Below, in pieces: positions 62,915 through 64,000 of a stretch of DNA of 64,000 nucleotides. Under the pieces are notes generated by a model that saw only the letters and a program-made list of their open reading frames with translations, did not search any database and was not told the origin of the DNA. Numbering within the stretch: position 1 is the first letter of the stretch; every line of letters begins with the position of its first letter. The stretch comes from Glebionis coronaria (Eukaryota; Streptophyta; Magnoliopsida; Asterales; Asteraceae): the NCBI GenBank assembly GCA_025667525.1, contig JANFOE010002255.1:1-64000 (forward strand). Reading direction: 5' to 3'. A program made the translations under genes and the position numbers.

Positions 62915-63606
62915 GACCAATGCTTGCCTGGATAAAAGTACTCCTTTTTTCAAGAATCCATTTTCTTAGTTGTGGTCTTGAAACGGAGTCATGTATCACA
63001 TGTTATGACCATTTTATTACAACCCACGTTTTCAGATAATTTCAATATAAATTTGTTTTTGTATGTTAGCGATTGTGTTTGGTAATCTATTTCTTTATAG
63101 CTCTCAATTTTAATAGAATAAAACATGGAATCAAATATTTCAGAGTCATATAATACATAAGCAAGTTGATCCTACATGAAATGTCAAAAAATACTTGTCC
63201 TTCTTTTGCATATTATTCACCTATGTAGGCTTCCCAATGTTAAACAATATCATTTTTAGGTCAAATAACATGACCTTTTGTTAGAGCACACTCATGTCTT
63301 GACCTTTATACTATAATGTGCCGTCGAGATGCTCTTTGTCTACTACATTCACAACTACCTCAAATACTAGCTGACCAACTTTTACACCAATAAACACAAC
63401 CAAAACTAAACAGAGCAAACATATAGATGTGTTTTATCCATCAAGAATCTGGGAAAATACATTATGCCCGGATTCTATGTGGTCTATATGGACTGGAAAT
63501 AATTTTAGAGGTTTTTTCTTAGGTTTGGATGATTTGAGCCGGTTACGGCATTTTTAGCTGTTCTTGGTAGGTTTTTATCAGTTTTTGATCGGGTTTAGTC
63601 GCTTTT
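62915..63606 (+). repeat. Second lone L unit after an L, 692 bp
   Basis: This unit starts with CAAGAATCCATT and TTATTACAACCC like the S units at 59415 and 61165 but continues as an L unit. It has TTTCTTTATAGC as in the L unit at 56445, which makes it look recombinant. It has private CATGACCTTTTG and a lost A in AATAAACACAAC. The hairpin (63444-63476) has AATCTGGGA. Confidence 0.9.
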
Positions 63607-64000
63607 GACCAATGCTTGCCTGGATAAAAGTACTCCTTTTTTCAAGAATCCATTTTCTTAGTTGTGGTCTTGAAACGGAGTCATGTATCACATGTTATGA
63701 CCATTTTATTACAACCCACGTTTTCAGATAATTTCAATATAAATTTGTTTTTGTATGTTAGCGATTGTGTTTGGTAATCTATTTCTTGATAGCTCTCAAT
63801 TTTAATAGAATAAAACATGGAATCAAATATTTCAGAGTCATATAATACATAAGCAAGTTGATCCTACATGAAATGTCAAAAAATACTTGTCCTTCTTTTG
63901 CATATTATTCACCTATGTAGGCTTCCCAAGGTTAAACAATATCATTTTTAGGTCAAATAACACGACGTTTTGTTAGAGCACACTCATGTCTTGACCTTTA
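63607..64000 (+). repeat. Partial unit cut by the window edge, probably S type
   Basis: Only 394 bp are present, ending just before the S/L fork at about offset 400. It carries CCCAAGGTTAAAC and AACACGACG, the bases normally linked to S units, so S type is predicted. It shares CAAGAATCCATT and TTATTACAACCC with units at 59415, 61165 and 62915. Confidence 0.8.

Larger units (their letters stand above)
1..64000. repeat. Satellite array with two monomer lengths, spanning the whole window
   Basis: The landmark GACCAATGCTTGCC recurs 109 times after its first occurrence at position 2, always on the plus strand. Its spacing is 528 bp (72 intervals, allowing small indels) or 693 bp (37 intervals). 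The summed intervals account for 63605 bp with only a net 52 bp of indels, 37 of them in one unit. Both window edges lie inside the array, so its true length and flanks are unknown. Units differ from one another by roughly a handful to a dozen single bases, judged by eye. The family is not one I recognise. A eukaryotic satellite is the most likely explanation, inferred from length, lack of genes and higher-order structure. Confidence 0.97.

Noticed and set aside
1..64000. CRISPR array
   Set aside because: Repeats of 528-693 bp with no variable spacers do not fit; there are no cas genes.
1..64000. CENP-B box (TTCG then CGGG spacing)
   Set aside because: GATCGGG and CCGGTTACGG occur in each unit, but neither fits the box on either strand.
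1..64000. Assembly artefact from one unit repeated in silico
   Set aside because: Units differ by private and shared variants in a nested, ordered pattern, which an artificial repeat of one unit would not give. The copy number may still be inexact.
1..64000. Ribosomal spacer subrepeats, tRNA or snoRNA clusters
   Set aside because: I saw no rRNA or tRNA sequence, no B-box (GGTTCGA) and no convincing C/D box pair in the unit.

Overview
The whole 64 kb window is one head-to-tail satellite array. I find no unique sequence, no credible protein gene, no RNA gene, no transposon and no inverted copy of the unit. Taking each unit to start at GACCAATGCTTGCC, there are 109 complete units plus one cut by the right window edge. 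A hand count on the first unit gives about 33% G+C.

Units come in two lengths. The short type (S, 528 bp) occurs 72 times and the long type (L, 693 bp) 37 times. They share about 498 bp. About 400 bp into the unit, S carries a 30-bp segment where L carries a different 195-bp segment. The L segment contains an A/C-rich stretch and an 11-bp-stem inverted repeat built on AATCCGGGC. S and L also differ at linked single bases upstream of the fork, so they behave as two monomer lineages. The commonest arrangement is S-S-L (1749 bp). The array also contains S-L (1221 bp), S-S-S-L, S-S-S-S-L and two L-L junctions.

Private variants shared by distant units show nested higher-order repeats. Examples are a 1749-bp tandem duplication at 6.5-10.0 kb, a 1745-bp block repeated 2966 bp apart at 17.0 and 19.9 kb, a 1751-bp tandem duplication at 21.7-25.2 kb, a segment of about 9 kb at 19.9-28.7 kb repeated at 30.4-39.7 kb, a 3495-bp block at 41.2 and 46.5 kb, and a 1750-bp tandem duplication at 59.4-62.9 kb. 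This is the pattern expected from unequal exchange and local gene conversion.

The organism cannot be named from the sequence. A gene-free, AT-rich, higher-order satellite of at least 64 kb is typical of eukaryotic heterochromatin (centromeric, pericentromeric or subtelomeric), so a eukaryotic nuclear genome is my best inference. Three minus-strand reading frames of 62-76 codons are open only because of mutations in single units, and they look like chance frames. Any biological role would be structural, and the L-specific inverted repeat and the unit lengths (close to 3 and 4 nucleosome spacings) are the best leads. The features below give one entry per S-run plus its closing L unit, so that every base is covered.
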